DNA of 64,000 nucleotides from Vallitaleaceae bacterium (lineage in GTDB: Bacteria > Bacillota > Clostridia > Lachnospirales > Vallitaleaceae). The stretch covers positions 21,992-85,991 of the forward strand of contig JANQFZ010000034.1 in assembly GCA_028277605.1 (NCBI GenBank). The letters are read 5' to 3'. Every line of letters begins with the position of its first letter. Position 1 is the stretch's first letter. This document shows positions 1-7,674 of this stretch, piece by piece. The notes beneath the pieces were generated by a model. That model saw only the letters and a list, made by a program, of their open reading frames with translations, was not told where the DNA came from and did no database searches. Both the position numbers and the translations under genes were made by a program.

Positions 1-407
1 ATTATGAGTTCTACAACTTGCAATATATCCTTCTAACCAATCTTGTGTAGGTTGGAATAATACTTGTGAAGTTGAAGTACAATTTGAAGAAAACGAACTT
101 AAGTCTAATAATCTTACAGATGTTTCATCTATCTTAATATACCCTAAATTTTTGAGCTTGTGATCTACATTTAATGAATTACTATGAGATATAATTTTAT
201 ATATAACTGGTAATCCTAAATTCTCATAGAATTCTTTGCAATAGTTAATCTTTTGATTGATGTCAAGTAAAGAATTGTACAATAGATTTACAGAATTTGC
301 CCTTTTGGTATACCCATTAGCAGCTCTCTTAATACCCACCCATCAAATAAATGTGTCTGTAAAGCTGGACAAGCGCTCATAGATAATTCTTCTATCTGTC
401 TAATCAT
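1..407 (-). pseudogene. GNAT acetyltransferase, frameshifted, runs off the left edge
   Basis: Reading leftwards from an ATG at 405-407, behind AAGGAGG, gives MIRQIEELSM...FDGWVLR. The frame then breaks near 321-331 and closes at a stop. In the next frame the protein continues with ANGYTKRANSV, a long alpha/beta stretch with YENLGLPVIYKI, and TQDWLEGYIASC up to the window edge. The opening and the DGWVLRxANGYTKRANSV block are typical of a GNAT subfamily of Firmicutes. An indel therefore splits one gene. The C-terminal acetyl-CoA binding half lies outside the window. The ribosome binding site is still excellent, so the lesion is recent or a sequencing error. Confidence 0.75.
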
Positions 408-443
408 TAGTTTACCTCCTTAGTACGTGTGATTAAGATCTCT

Positions 444-1330
444 TTATGCATGAGATAAAAGTGGAAACATTATTGGTTGATCCCTAAAAAAATCTACTTT
501 ATCTCCCATTACAAAAAGAGTTGTATCTTCTTCTTGTAACAAATTAACATCATATAAAGTTGTGTCTTCAGGTGTGAATCCAAATACTATTTTTTTGGTG
601 TTTTGATTGACCATTGCAGCTATAATATTATTTAACGACACATCTTTCATACAAAACACATCATTTAAATAAAGGATATTATTATCAAAATCTGCTATAA
701 CTACAGTATTCAGTGATTCAATGTAGTAAACATTCTGATTCATAAAGGATGTACAATAAAACATAATTAAGGATGCATTATCACGCATAGAACATTTTGA
801 TATTGGTAATGAGTTGCTAATTGCATTAAATAAAAAACTCCTATCTTTTTCATCAGACATATTTAATTTTTTAGCAGCAGATGTTGTCCTTACTGAATTA
901 ATTTTTATGCAATGCTGATACTCATCCACAGCCCTAAAACCAAATTTTGGGTAAAAGTTAAGCACACAAGATAGATAGTATCGCTTTTATCTTTCCATTC
1001 CTCAAGTACCTTTTGCATAATAAACTTATTAAGTCCTCGATTTCTATATTCTTCATCTGTCATAACCGTACCTATTTGTATGCATCTTTTTTTTTCATTC
1101 ATAACTAAAAAGTCAATTACACTAACTGATACATTAGAAACAACCTTTTCATCATCTAATAGTACATAAAGGATATACCTATCTTTCCAATACCCATTTT
1201 GGTACCATTCCTCAAAATCAAATCCATATGTTTTTCTAGTCAAACTATTGAAACTGGTTCTTAGCTCATCATTATCTTTAATACCAACAGCATATCCGTA
1301 TATTTTGTTATCAATTTTTATATGCTCCAT
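444..1330 (-). pseudogene. GNAT acetyltransferase split by a frameshift/deletion
   Basis: Two overlapping frames together make one GNAT protein of about 290 residues. The N-terminal part (905-1330) ends in IGTVMTDEEYRNRGLNKFIMQKVLEEW, the acetyl-CoA binding motif A region (RxxGL), followed by DTIYL. The C-terminal part (444-965) starts LNFYPKFGFRAVDEYQ, the canonical end of motif B. Intact relatives have four to six residues (of the FANDS type) between IYL and VLNFYPKFGF. Here they are gone and the frame shifts at about 963-975, which suggests a small deletion. Substrate unknown. It lies directly upstream of the broken GNAT at the window edge. Confidence 0.8.
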
Positions 1331-1372
1331 AGTAGACTCCCTTCATTCTAAGCAATTGTTAAGTTCATTTTA

Positions 1373-1525
1373 CTAGTTAAGCGTAAGTATCATATTATAT
1401 TCATCTGCATATGTATTATCAGACTCACCAGGCTCTTTAGCTAAAAATCTACTTTCATTATCTGTCTTTTTAATTAAATCTATAAGAGCTTGTGCATAAT
1501 TTTCAACTGGTTGTCTAATGATTAA
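1373..1525 (-). pseudogene. N-terminal remnant of a third GNAT gene
   Basis: With no usable ATG, the minus strand reads LIIRQPVENYAQALIDLIKKTDNESRFLAKEPGE, then a non-homologous tail and a stop at 1373-1375. The pattern I(I/R)xPxExDAxxLIxLxKxxDxESxFxxxEPGE is the standard N-terminus of a large GNAT subfamily. The remainder is missing. It abuts the 3' end of the phosphatidyltransferase gene (stop at 1535-1537), as if a deletion had joined the two. About 50 codons remain and no function is expected. Confidence 0.6.
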
Positions 1526-1534
1526 AGAAGTACA

Positions 1535-2062
1535 TCAACCAAATATACTTCCCTTATTCAAGTCTAAATCTTTTGAATTGAGGTGGATGATTAATTCTTC
1601 AATAGCCGAAGCACTACCAAATACACAAAGTATACAAATTAACACATCTAATTCGATGAACACAAAAAATAATGGTAATAAAAATAATAAAAATCCCGTA
1701 GCCTTATTTGCGTAAGTGTGGCTTATCCCAAAAGTCCTATACTTTACAAATACTACTATTATTGAAATAACTCTTATGACTATTATAACACTAATCCAAA
1801 TATAAAGTATTAAAGGTAATTGTATAAAAGGATATAATATGTATATTAGTATAAATATCATTAATAGATCTGCAATAGAATCTAACTTCTCACCACTTTT
1901 ACTTGTAGTCCCAGTTTTCCTTGCAACATACCCATCGAGCATATCACTAATTCCACATACAATATAAATTATTAAAAATTCCATACTTAGAGGTTTTACT
2001 GTTAATAATAAGAAAACAAAAACAATTCTTGTAATCGTTATGTAATTTGCTATAGTTTTCAT
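1535..2062 (-). CDS. CDP-alcohol phosphatidyltransferase family protein
   Basis: A 175-residue polytopic membrane protein. Residues about 38-65 contain the complete family signature D-x2-D-G-x2-A-R-x8-G-x3-D-x3-D (DMLDGYVARK...GEKLDSIAD), whose aspartates bind the metal and the CDP group. Enzymes of this family swap CMP for an alcohol to make phosphatidylglycerophosphate or related phospholipids in the cytoplasmic membrane. The length and four to five hydrophobic segments fit a PgsA-like enzyme, but the alcohol acceptor cannot be read from sequence. The start follows an AAAGGATG ribosome site. Its last codons butt against a GNAT remnant, so the C-terminus may have been altered. Confidence 0.85.
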   Translation of the reverse strand: MKTIANYITITRIVFVFLLLTVKPLSMEFLIIYIVCGISDMLDGYVARKTGTTSKSGEKLDSIADLLMIFILIYILYPFIQLPLILYIWISVIIVIRVISIIVVFVKYRTFGISHTYANKATGFLLFLLPLFFVFIELDVLICILCVFGSASAIEELIIHLNSKDLDLNKGSIFG

Positions 2063-2261
2063 ATAAACATCCTTTAGAGATATATATTTACTGTGGTGCC
2101 TAGGAACTTCGGAATATAGGTTAGAGCATTTTTGTCCATTAAGAAGCTCTTTACTAATAGAATAACACTATTGTAAAAGTGAAACATATCAGATAAAATA
2201 GAAGAAATAGGAAGTTGTATTAAGGATACCATATTATATAGAATTAGGAAAGGTAGTAACT

Positions 2262-2492
2262 ATGAATAAAATAGACAATAGAAATAAATTAAAGTCTGAG
2301 CCTTTTAGTTATAAAGTTACTAAGTCCAATAAAACACTCATTTATTATGAAGGCAGACAGATAATGATTTTAAGTGAAAAAGATACTAAGAAGTTTATTA
2401 ACAAGATAAGAAATAAATCTAGCTTTGATATACAGTTAGTTTTAGCCAAAATTACAGGTAACTTTAAACATGGTAATGAAAAGTCAAACTGA
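2262..2492 (+). CDS. Small conserved hypothetical protein, 76 aa
   Basis: A short, lysine-rich, soluble protein preceded by AGGAAAGG. The central segment YEGRQIMILSEKDTKKFINKI and the ending QLVLAKITGNFKHGNEK resemble a family of very small uncharacterised proteins of clostridia and bacilli. No signal peptide, metal motif or helix-turn-helix is obvious. It stands alone between divergent and convergent genes. Coding is supported by the ribosome site and the residue composition; the function is unknown. Confidence 0.6.
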   Translation: MNKIDNRNKLKSEPFSYKVTKSNKTLIYYEGRQIMILSEKDTKKFINKIRNKSSFDIQLVLAKITGNFKHGNEKSN

Positions 2493-2507
2493 AGTCCCTT
2501 ATACATT

Positions 2508-2951
2508 TTAATTTAATATCATACCTGCTTTATAGCATTCTCTTAAGTACTCTCTGTTACTATAATATAATGAGGAGTTATAATTCGACATCTTTTCAGA
2601 TAGAAAAGATGTCATAACTTCATACAATGTATCCGAAATACTTCTATTTCCAATAACATCTTCGATTAACCTACAGTAATTTTTACCTATATCTACATGA
2701 TTAGGTACTTTATATTTGCAGTTACCCACAGAATCAAAATCGCCTTCTGGTATACTTAATTTTGATATAAGTTCATCAGATACTTGTTCAAACGATAATG
2801 AATGGTTAACCTCTGCAAGTATTAATTGTCTATTAATTTCGTTCTTACCAAAAATCTTTGCAATGTCAGCTATCTTGTTTTTGGTATTTCTAGCTATATA
2901 TTCAATTAGGCTGCAAACATAGACCACATTATTTTTTTCCTCATTACTCAT
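2508..2951 (-). CDS. Partner protein of the DUF3990 gene, possible antitoxin
   Basis: A soluble 147-residue protein with an opening of the type NVVYVCSLIEYIARNTKNKIADIAKIFG, resembling the DUF3791-type helical domain often encoded beside DUF3990 proteins. The second half (SSLYYSNREYLRECYKAG) is a short helical domain. Its ATG overlaps the stop of the DUF3990 gene by four bases (ATGA type), so the two are translationally coupled. Tight pairing of a putative ADP-ribosyltransferase with a small partner suggests toxin and neutraliser. That is inference; no biochemical role is certain. Confidence 0.55.
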   Translation of the reverse strand: MSNEEKNNVVYVCSLIEYIARNTKNKIADIAKIFGKNEINRQLILAEVNHSLSFEQVSDELISKLSIPEGDFDSVGNCKYKVPNHVDIGKNYCRLIEDVIGNRSISDTLYEVMTSFLSEKMSNYNSSLYYSNREYLRECYKAGMILN

Positions 2952-3403
2952 ATTAATATTTCCCCTCTTTTAAATGATAAACAAGATAATGCTTTTAAAG
3001 TATGAAAACTAATTTGATTGGTAGGATATCTAAATTTAGCTAAAGCCCAGAAGGCTTCTCTTGAAATATCCCCATTTACATAATCTTGAACATAATTCCA
3101 TATAGTATCATCTGCCATTGGTCCTTCAACAATATCATAATCGTGAACAAATCCATTTCTGCATTTTGCAATAAAATCCAGCCATTCATCTGTCATTTTT
3201 TTAAATTTAAGTATATTTAAGTTATCCTTCTCTGTGTACATATATATATTAAGAATCGGTGTATTATCATTTCTCTTAGACCATCTTATAGCCTGCTCTT
3301 TATTACTTGTACAATAAAATCCCCATGAAAAATCTTTTGTATATTTACTGATTCTAATCTCTGGAAATTGAACTTTTTCCTTACTACCATGATATATATC
3401 CAT
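2948..3403 (-). CDS. DUF3990 family protein (ADP-ribosyltransferase-like)
   Basis: The start chosen is the ATG at 3401-3403 because GGAGG lies seven bases before it and the family begins MDIYHGS; a longer frame upstream has no ribosome site. Diagnostic blocks: MDIYHGSKEKVQFPEI, DFSWGFYCTSNKEQAIRWSKR, DYDIVEGPMADD and NQISFHTLKALSCLSF. DUF3990 proteins are predicted ADP-ribosyltransferases, NAD-binding enzymes that modify proteins or nucleic acids, and are commonly found in two-gene loci. Here the stop overlaps the start of the next gene. The target is unknown. About 150 residues is normal for the family, so it looks complete. Confidence 0.75.
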   Translation of the reverse strand: MDIYHGSKEKVQFPEIRISKYTKDFSWGFYCTSNKEQAIRWSKRNDNTPILNIYMYTEKDNLNILKFKKMTDEWLDFIAKCRNGFVHDYDIVEGPMADDTIWNYVQDYVNGDISREAFWALAKFRYPTNQISFHTLKALSCLSFKRGEILI

Positions 3404-3603
3404 GTCATACACCTCCAACCTTATTAGTAGTATACCATATTTCATAAAAACTAATAACCCTTAACTCATTTAAAAGCTTTTACTCTACAGGTTACGATAA
3501 CCCTAGTCTATAAACTGTAATAAGAGCTCAATTGGTTTCAATTATCCTTTACTAATTTTAAGAAGGTTACATAAGAAGGGGTATACTCCAAATAACTGAT
3601 GAC

Positions 3604-3640
3604 ATAAAAAAGCCGCCCCATATATGATACCTGAGACGAC
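3604..3640 (-). terminator. Rho-independent terminator after the ROK kinase gene
   Basis: On the minus strand GTCGTCTCA pairs with TGGGGCGGC (two G-U pairs) across an 11-base loop, followed by TTTTTT. It sits 20-60 bases beyond the stop of the kinase gene. Confidence 0.8.
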
Positions 3641-3661
3641 CTATGTTAGACCCACTTAAAA

Positions 3662-4531
3662 CTAATTTTTTGCTTCTTTTGCTAAAAACAACGAGCCTAA
3701 TAAACCAGCGTTTTGTCCATGCTTAGGATAGACAATATAGTCTTCTAAGTCTGTTTGGAAAATCGGATGATCAAAATACCCATTGAGATAAGTTTTTACC
3801 TTTTTTCTAATTATAGGAAATAAGTGCTCCTGTTGCGAAACACCACCACCAATAATAATTACCTCTGGAACCAATATCAAAATATAATTGGTTAGAGCTT
3901 GGGCAATATAATCCGTTACGAGTCCCCACACCTCATGATCTTTACCAAGATCTTTTCCCTCAACGCCACAACGTTTTTTAATAGCAGGACCAGAAACAAG
4001 CCCTTCTAAGCATGTATTATGAAAAGGACAGTTACCTTCAAAAGTGTCTTCTTTTCTTTGTCTTATTAGGATGTGTCCCATTTCTGGGTGCGAAAATCCC
4101 TTAAGGGGCTTGCCATCCAGTATATAGCCAGCACCTACACCTGTACCAATAGTTATATAGAGAACACTTGATTTTCCTTTGCCATGACCATCATAGTATT
4201 CCCCTAAACCTGCAGCATTGACATCTGTATCTACCTTAACTGGTATTTGGAACGCATCTTTAAATGGAGATATTAAATCAATATTCTTCCAACCTTTTTT
4301 TGGTGTATTCAAAATCGTTCCATAGGTATTGGAGTTATCTATAACATCTAACGGACCAAAAGCTCCAATTCCCAATCTTTCAATTGCATAAGCGCTAAAG
4401 AATTCCACACATTTTGGAAGCGTCTCTTCTGGTTTTGTCGTAGGGATGGTACACCTATCAACAATGTTCATACTATCATCAGCTACTGCACATACAAACT
4501 TAGTCCCACCTGCTTCTATAGCTCCAATCAT
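3662..4531 (-). CDS. ROK family sugar kinase, probable fructokinase
   Basis: 289 residues with the ROK plan. An N-terminal phosphate loop (GAIEAGGTKFVCAV) is followed by the sugar-binding VDTDVNAAGLGEYY with the catalytic Asp and by TIGTGVGAGYILDG. A zinc site is formed by the His of PEMGH and by CPFHNTCLEG (Cys, His, Cys). The C-H-C spacing and the short length match the Bacillus YdhR/ScrK fructokinase group better than the glucokinase group. It would phosphorylate a hexose in the cytoplasm, feeding glycolysis. The gene is monocistronic, with its own terminator. Sugar specificity is inferred. Confidence 0.85.
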   Translation of the reverse strand: MIGAIEAGGTKFVCAVADDSMNIVDRCTIPTTKPEETLPKCVEFFSAYAIERLGIGAFGPLDVIDNSNTYGTILNTPKKGWKNIDLISPFKDAFQIPVKVDTDVNAAGLGEYYDGHGKGKSSVLYITIGTGVGAGYILDGKPLKGFSHPEMGHILIRQRKEDTFEGNCPFHNTCLEGLVSGPAIKKRCGVEGKDLGKDHEVWGLVTDYIAQALTNYILILVPEVIIIGGGVSQQEHLFPIIRKKVKTYLNGYFDHPIFQTDLEDYIVYPKHGQNAGLLGSLFLAKEAKN

Positions 4532-4668
4532 ACTTAATCTCCTTTATTATTATTTTTATCTTATACTACAAACCCCATATGTTCAATATAGTATAACTCA
4601 TTAGTAAATAAGATTATAACACCACCTGTTATGATGATCAAGCAATAGCATAGCCAATATCAACGACA

Positions 4669-5421
4669 CTACGCCTTTTTCATAATCTTGAAACTCCGAG
4701 CAATTAACGACATACCTATTACCCCTATAACTACCGCATTAATAGTAATAACAATAAGACCACTTAATATAATGCTTTTTACATATAGTAGCTCAATAGA
4801 TAGAACAATAATACTTAAAAAGCATACACCACCCCAAAACATAGCTTTATGATGCTTATCTGCTTGAAGCGTATACTTGGAATGACGATCTTGCACATGT
4901 AAGATAAATAAACCAATCGCTATAAGACCTCCAATAGAGCTTATATGCTGAATCAGATTGTAAATAGGTATAGTCCTATTAAAAAAAATAATAGCATGTG
5001 TTAACACTTTAATTTTCTGCACAAAAAAACCACTTCTATGGGTAAAGCTATCCCATAATAAATGTGAAAAAGCACCGATAAGTCCTGAATAGCATACAAC
5101 CAACCATCTAAAAGCAGAGCGCGGTATCCATTTTCTTTTGACTAGATAATAATAACGATTACAAAAAGGCTTTGGCAAATGTATAATGAGTGGTTTTTTT
5201 ATAATAAAATGAAGGATGAAAGCCGCTATTATAATTAATGGCAGATTAAAATATAATTGCCCAAGGATTGTATGACCAACAAACCGTATGGGTCTTAAAT
5301 GAATATAGTATTCAAAATCTGGTGATAGCGCACCTATGAATAACGTAGTAAAATCTATGTATTTATGCTGTTTAAAACCAAATGGCAATATAATAGCTGG
5401 ATGCGATAGAGTAAATGGCAT
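4669..5421 (-). CDS. DUF4184 family integral membrane protein
   Basis: 250 residues opening MPFTLSHPAIILPF and continuing LFIGALSPDFEYYIHL, then GAFSHLLWDSFTH. This His/Asp pattern (SHPA, SPDFEY, HLLWDSFTH) identifies the DUF4184 family, membrane proteins resembling the YdjM/metal-dependent hydrolase-like family. Five to six hydrophobic helices follow. The conserved His and Asp residues could bind a metal, but no activity is established. It is 14 bases downstream of lepB and is probably the last gene of the obg-lepB transcript. Confidence 0.8.
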   Translation of the reverse strand: MPFTLSHPAIILPFGFKQHKYIDFTTLFIGALSPDFEYYIHLRPIRFVGHTILGQLYFNLPLIIIAAFILHFIIKKPLIIHLPKPFCNRYYYLVKRKWIPRSAFRWLVVCYSGLIGAFSHLLWDSFTHRSGFFVQKIKVLTHAIIFFNRTIPIYNLIQHISSIGGLIAIGLFILHVQDRHSKYTLQADKHHKAMFWGGVCFLSIIVLSIELLYVKSIILSGLIVITINAVVIGVIGMSLIARSFKIMKKA

Positions 5422-5435
5422 AGCCTACCTCCCTT

Positions 5436-5987
5436 TTAGTTAAATATCTTAAAACTAGGGAAATATCTAAAAAACACTTTTCCTACTATTTTGTCTTCAG
5501 CGACATAGTTATTTTCCCAATACCTTGAATCCTTACTATTGTTTCTATTATCTCCCAACATGAAGTAATGCCCTTTTGGAATTTGATAGGGACCAAATGT
5601 TCCAATCATATCAATAGCTGTATAATCATCCTTGAGTACATTGCCATCAATAAAAATCTGTCCATTAGATATCCTTATTTCTTCTTCAGGTAACCCAATG
5701 ATTCTCTTAACATAAAGAATTTCTGGGTTATCTGGGTATTTAAATATCACAATATCTCCTCTCTCAGGATCGCTATTAATATAAGCTAAACGATTAGCAA
5801 ATAATCTATCATTGGTCATAATAGTAGTCTCCATAGAGCTTGAAGGAATTCTAGCGTTGACTATTAGACCATTGTTTATGATTAGCACAATCAAAACAGA
5901 AAATAAAAGCGTCTTGAGCCACTCTAGTATACTTTTTTTAAATGAGTTGCTATTGTCTTTGTCCATAGTTTCTAACTCCTTATCCAT
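5436..5987 (-). CDS. lepB: Signal peptidase I
   Basis: 183 residues. A cytoplasmic N-terminus, one membrane helix (about 24-45), then the catalytic serine in PSSSMETTI (Ser51) and the general-base lysine in YVKRIIGLPEE (Lys94). The third signature is GDNRNNSKDSRYW. It cleaves secretory signal peptides on the outer face of the membrane. The single N-terminal helix and short length are those of Gram-positive enzymes. The start has AAGGGGG eight bases upstream. Confidence 0.95.
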   Translation of the reverse strand: MDKELETMDKDNSNSFKKSILEWLKTLLFSVLIVLIINNGLIVNARIPSSSMETTIMTNDRLFANRLAYINSDPERGDIVIFKYPDNPEILYVKRIIGLPEEEIRISNGQIFIDGNVLKDDYTAIDMIGTFGPYQIPKGHYFMLGDNRNNSKDSRYWENNYVAEDKIVGKVFFRYFPSFKIFN

Positions 5988-6059
5988 CTAATTAGCCCCC
6001 TTAAATAAGATTTACTTTTTGTTAATATGTAGAGAGCTGACCATTTCTGGACAGCTTTC

Positions 6060-6431
6060 TTATTGACTATGTTCTTTTATTTTTAAATCTATGGGTTTTC
6101 CATCGCTCCATATTCTCTCTAAGTCATAAAATAGTCTGTCTTCTTTATCAAAGATATGAATAATAATATGATTATAATCTAATAGAATCCATTTTGCTGT
6201 TGAATACCCCTCGACTTGCTTTGGTGTATAATCATTCTCAGCCAACTTTTTTTCCGTCTCATCAATCAGCGATTGAACATGATTTTTATTATTACCATGT
6301 GCTATAATAAAGTAATCAGCAATAACAGTTAAATGTCTTATATCTAGTATTTTAATGTCTTCTGCCTTTTTATTCTCCAATGCTTGATAGACAATCTCAA
6401 GCATAACTTCAGATTCTTTGTTTTGATCCAT
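6060..6431 (-). CDS. rsfS: Ribosome silencing factor RsfS
   Basis: 123 residues of the Iojap/YbeB family: DIKILDIRHLTVIADYFIIAHGNNKNHVQSL, then GYSTAKWILLDYNHIIIHIFDKEDRLFYDLERIW, the conserved end of the domain. RsfS binds L14 on the 50S subunit and blocks subunit joining in starvation. The order nadD-yqeK-rsfS is the usual one in Firmicutes, and the gene shares a transcript with them. Confidence 0.95.
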   Translation of the reverse strand: MDQNKESEVMLEIVYQALENKKAEDIKILDIRHLTVIADYFIIAHGNNKNHVQSLIDETEKKLAENDYTPKQVEGYSTAKWILLDYNHIIIHIFDKEDRLFYDLERIWSDGKPIDLKIKEHSQ

Positions 6432-6467
6432 TCAATTTTTCCTCCCGTCTATAATCCTAATGGTGTA

Positions 6468-7040
6468 TTATTTAGAGCTTTGTTTGTAATAATTATAAGC
6501 TTCTTCTGTCTTAGGATCAATAGATTTATTTTTTTGCTTAAGATAAACACATGTATCTTCTAAGATTCTTATTAATGTTTTGTCTAGATCCTTCATAACT
6601 AAATCACGCAGCTCATCTAAGTTGGGGGCTTTATCTCTTCCAGGTTCTATATAGTCTGCTATGTAGATAATCTTTTCTAACAACGACATGTTAGGACGTC
6701 CTGTTGTATGATATCGAATAGCATCTAATATATCTTCATCCTCAATATTAAAATCTCTTTTAGCTAAGATTACTCCTAGCTGTGCATGCAATAAATCAGG
6801 GTACTCTTTTTCGTATGCCGTCAGCTTTATATGATACTTCTTACAAAGTACCAGCTTTTGCTTATTTGGTATGTTTTTAGCACAGTCATGGATTATCCCT
6901 GCTATTCGAGCTTTTTCTACATCACACTCATACCTTTGAGCTATTTGGGCAGCCATTTCTTCTACTCTAAGACTGTGTTGATACCTTTTCGGTGATAGAT
7001 AAGTTGTTAACTTTTGTCTTAACTGTTCTAATGTATACAT
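6468..7040 (-). CDS. yqeK: YqeK-type HD-domain nucleotide hydrolase
   Basis: 190 residues with the HD metal motifs QHSLRVEEMA (His), AGIIHDCAKN (His-Asp), HAQLGV (His) and IRYHTTGRPNMS, then IIYIADYIEPGR (Asp). YqeK enzymes hydrolyse diadenosine tetraphosphate symmetrically and use a di-iron centre. The start codon overlaps the stop of nadD by one base, indicating coupled translation. Confidence 0.93.
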   Translation of the reverse strand: MYTLEQLRQKLTTYLSPKRYQHSLRVEEMAAQIAQRYECDVEKARIAGIIHDCAKNIPNKQKLVLCKKYHIKLTAYEKEYPDLLHAQLGVILAKRDFNIEDEDILDAIRYHTTGRPNMSLLEKIIYIADYIEPGRDKAPNLDELRDLVMKDLDKTLIRILEDTCVYLKQKNKSIDPKTEEAYNYYKQSSK

Positions 7041-7663
7041 TATATCTTCCTCTCCATTTCATAGTAGAGCTTATGCTTATGTATATAGGATTCTACACAC
7101 TCTGGAGTCATATATTTAATGCTTTTATTACTGCCAATTCTTTCTCTTATCATAGAAGAAGAAATCTCTATATCAGGAGTTTTCATGTACTCTATAGTCG
7201 CATTGTATTGGTCTTTGAGATACTGAATATGATTTTTAAGCTCCTTCGAAGGATAACACGCCCTATTAACCACAATAAAACGACATATCTTCATCAGGCG
7301 CTCTGCTTCTTTCCAGTTTTGCAATCCTAGTGCAGAATCAGCACCTATAATAAAATAAAAATGCGTGTGGCTATACTTATTTCTAAAGCTTTGTATCGTA
7401 TCTATGGTATAGGTCTTCTCTGCCCGCTCCATGTCTATCATACATATTTCAAAATGATCATTGGAAGCTATCGCTAACCGAGTCATTTCTAGACGGTCTT
7501 TTGGAGAAATATGCGAAGTTTTCTTGTGCACAGAAATTGAAGTGGGTATAAATAATAGTTTATCCAATTGATATGACTCATAAACATACTCCGCCATGAT
7601 TAAATGTCCATTATGGATTGGATTAAAGGTTCCTCCCATTAAACCAACCTTTTTATTTCTCAT
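7040..7663 (-). CDS. nadD: Nicotinate-nucleotide adenylyltransferase
   Basis: 207 residues of the nucleotidyltransferase alpha/beta superfamily. The N-terminal GLMGGTFNPIHNGHLIMAE carries the (H/T)xGH motif and PDIEISSSMIRERI carries the ISSTxIR motif. The enzyme joins nicotinate mononucleotide to AMP in NAD synthesis. It lies 11 bases after the nuclease/HhH gene and overlaps yqeK by one base. Confidence 0.95.
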   Translation of the reverse strand: MRNKKVGLMGGTFNPIHNGHLIMAEYVYESYQLDKLLFIPTSISVHKKTSHISPKDRLEMTRLAIASNDHFEICMIDMERAEKTYTIDTIQSFRNKYSHTHFYFIIGADSALGLQNWKEAERLMKICRFIVVNRACYPSKELKNHIQYLKDQYNATIEYMKTPDIEISSSMIRERIGSNKSIKYMTPECVESYIHKHKLYYEMERKI

Positions 7664-7674
7664 AATCTCATTCC

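Noticed and set aside
1..1525. Frameshifts interpreted as general sequencing noise
   Set aside because: Frames of several kilobases (NRPS, glycosidase body, UvrA fusion) and all core genes are intact, and some lesions are multi-base deletions. Single-base cases nevertheless still need read checks.
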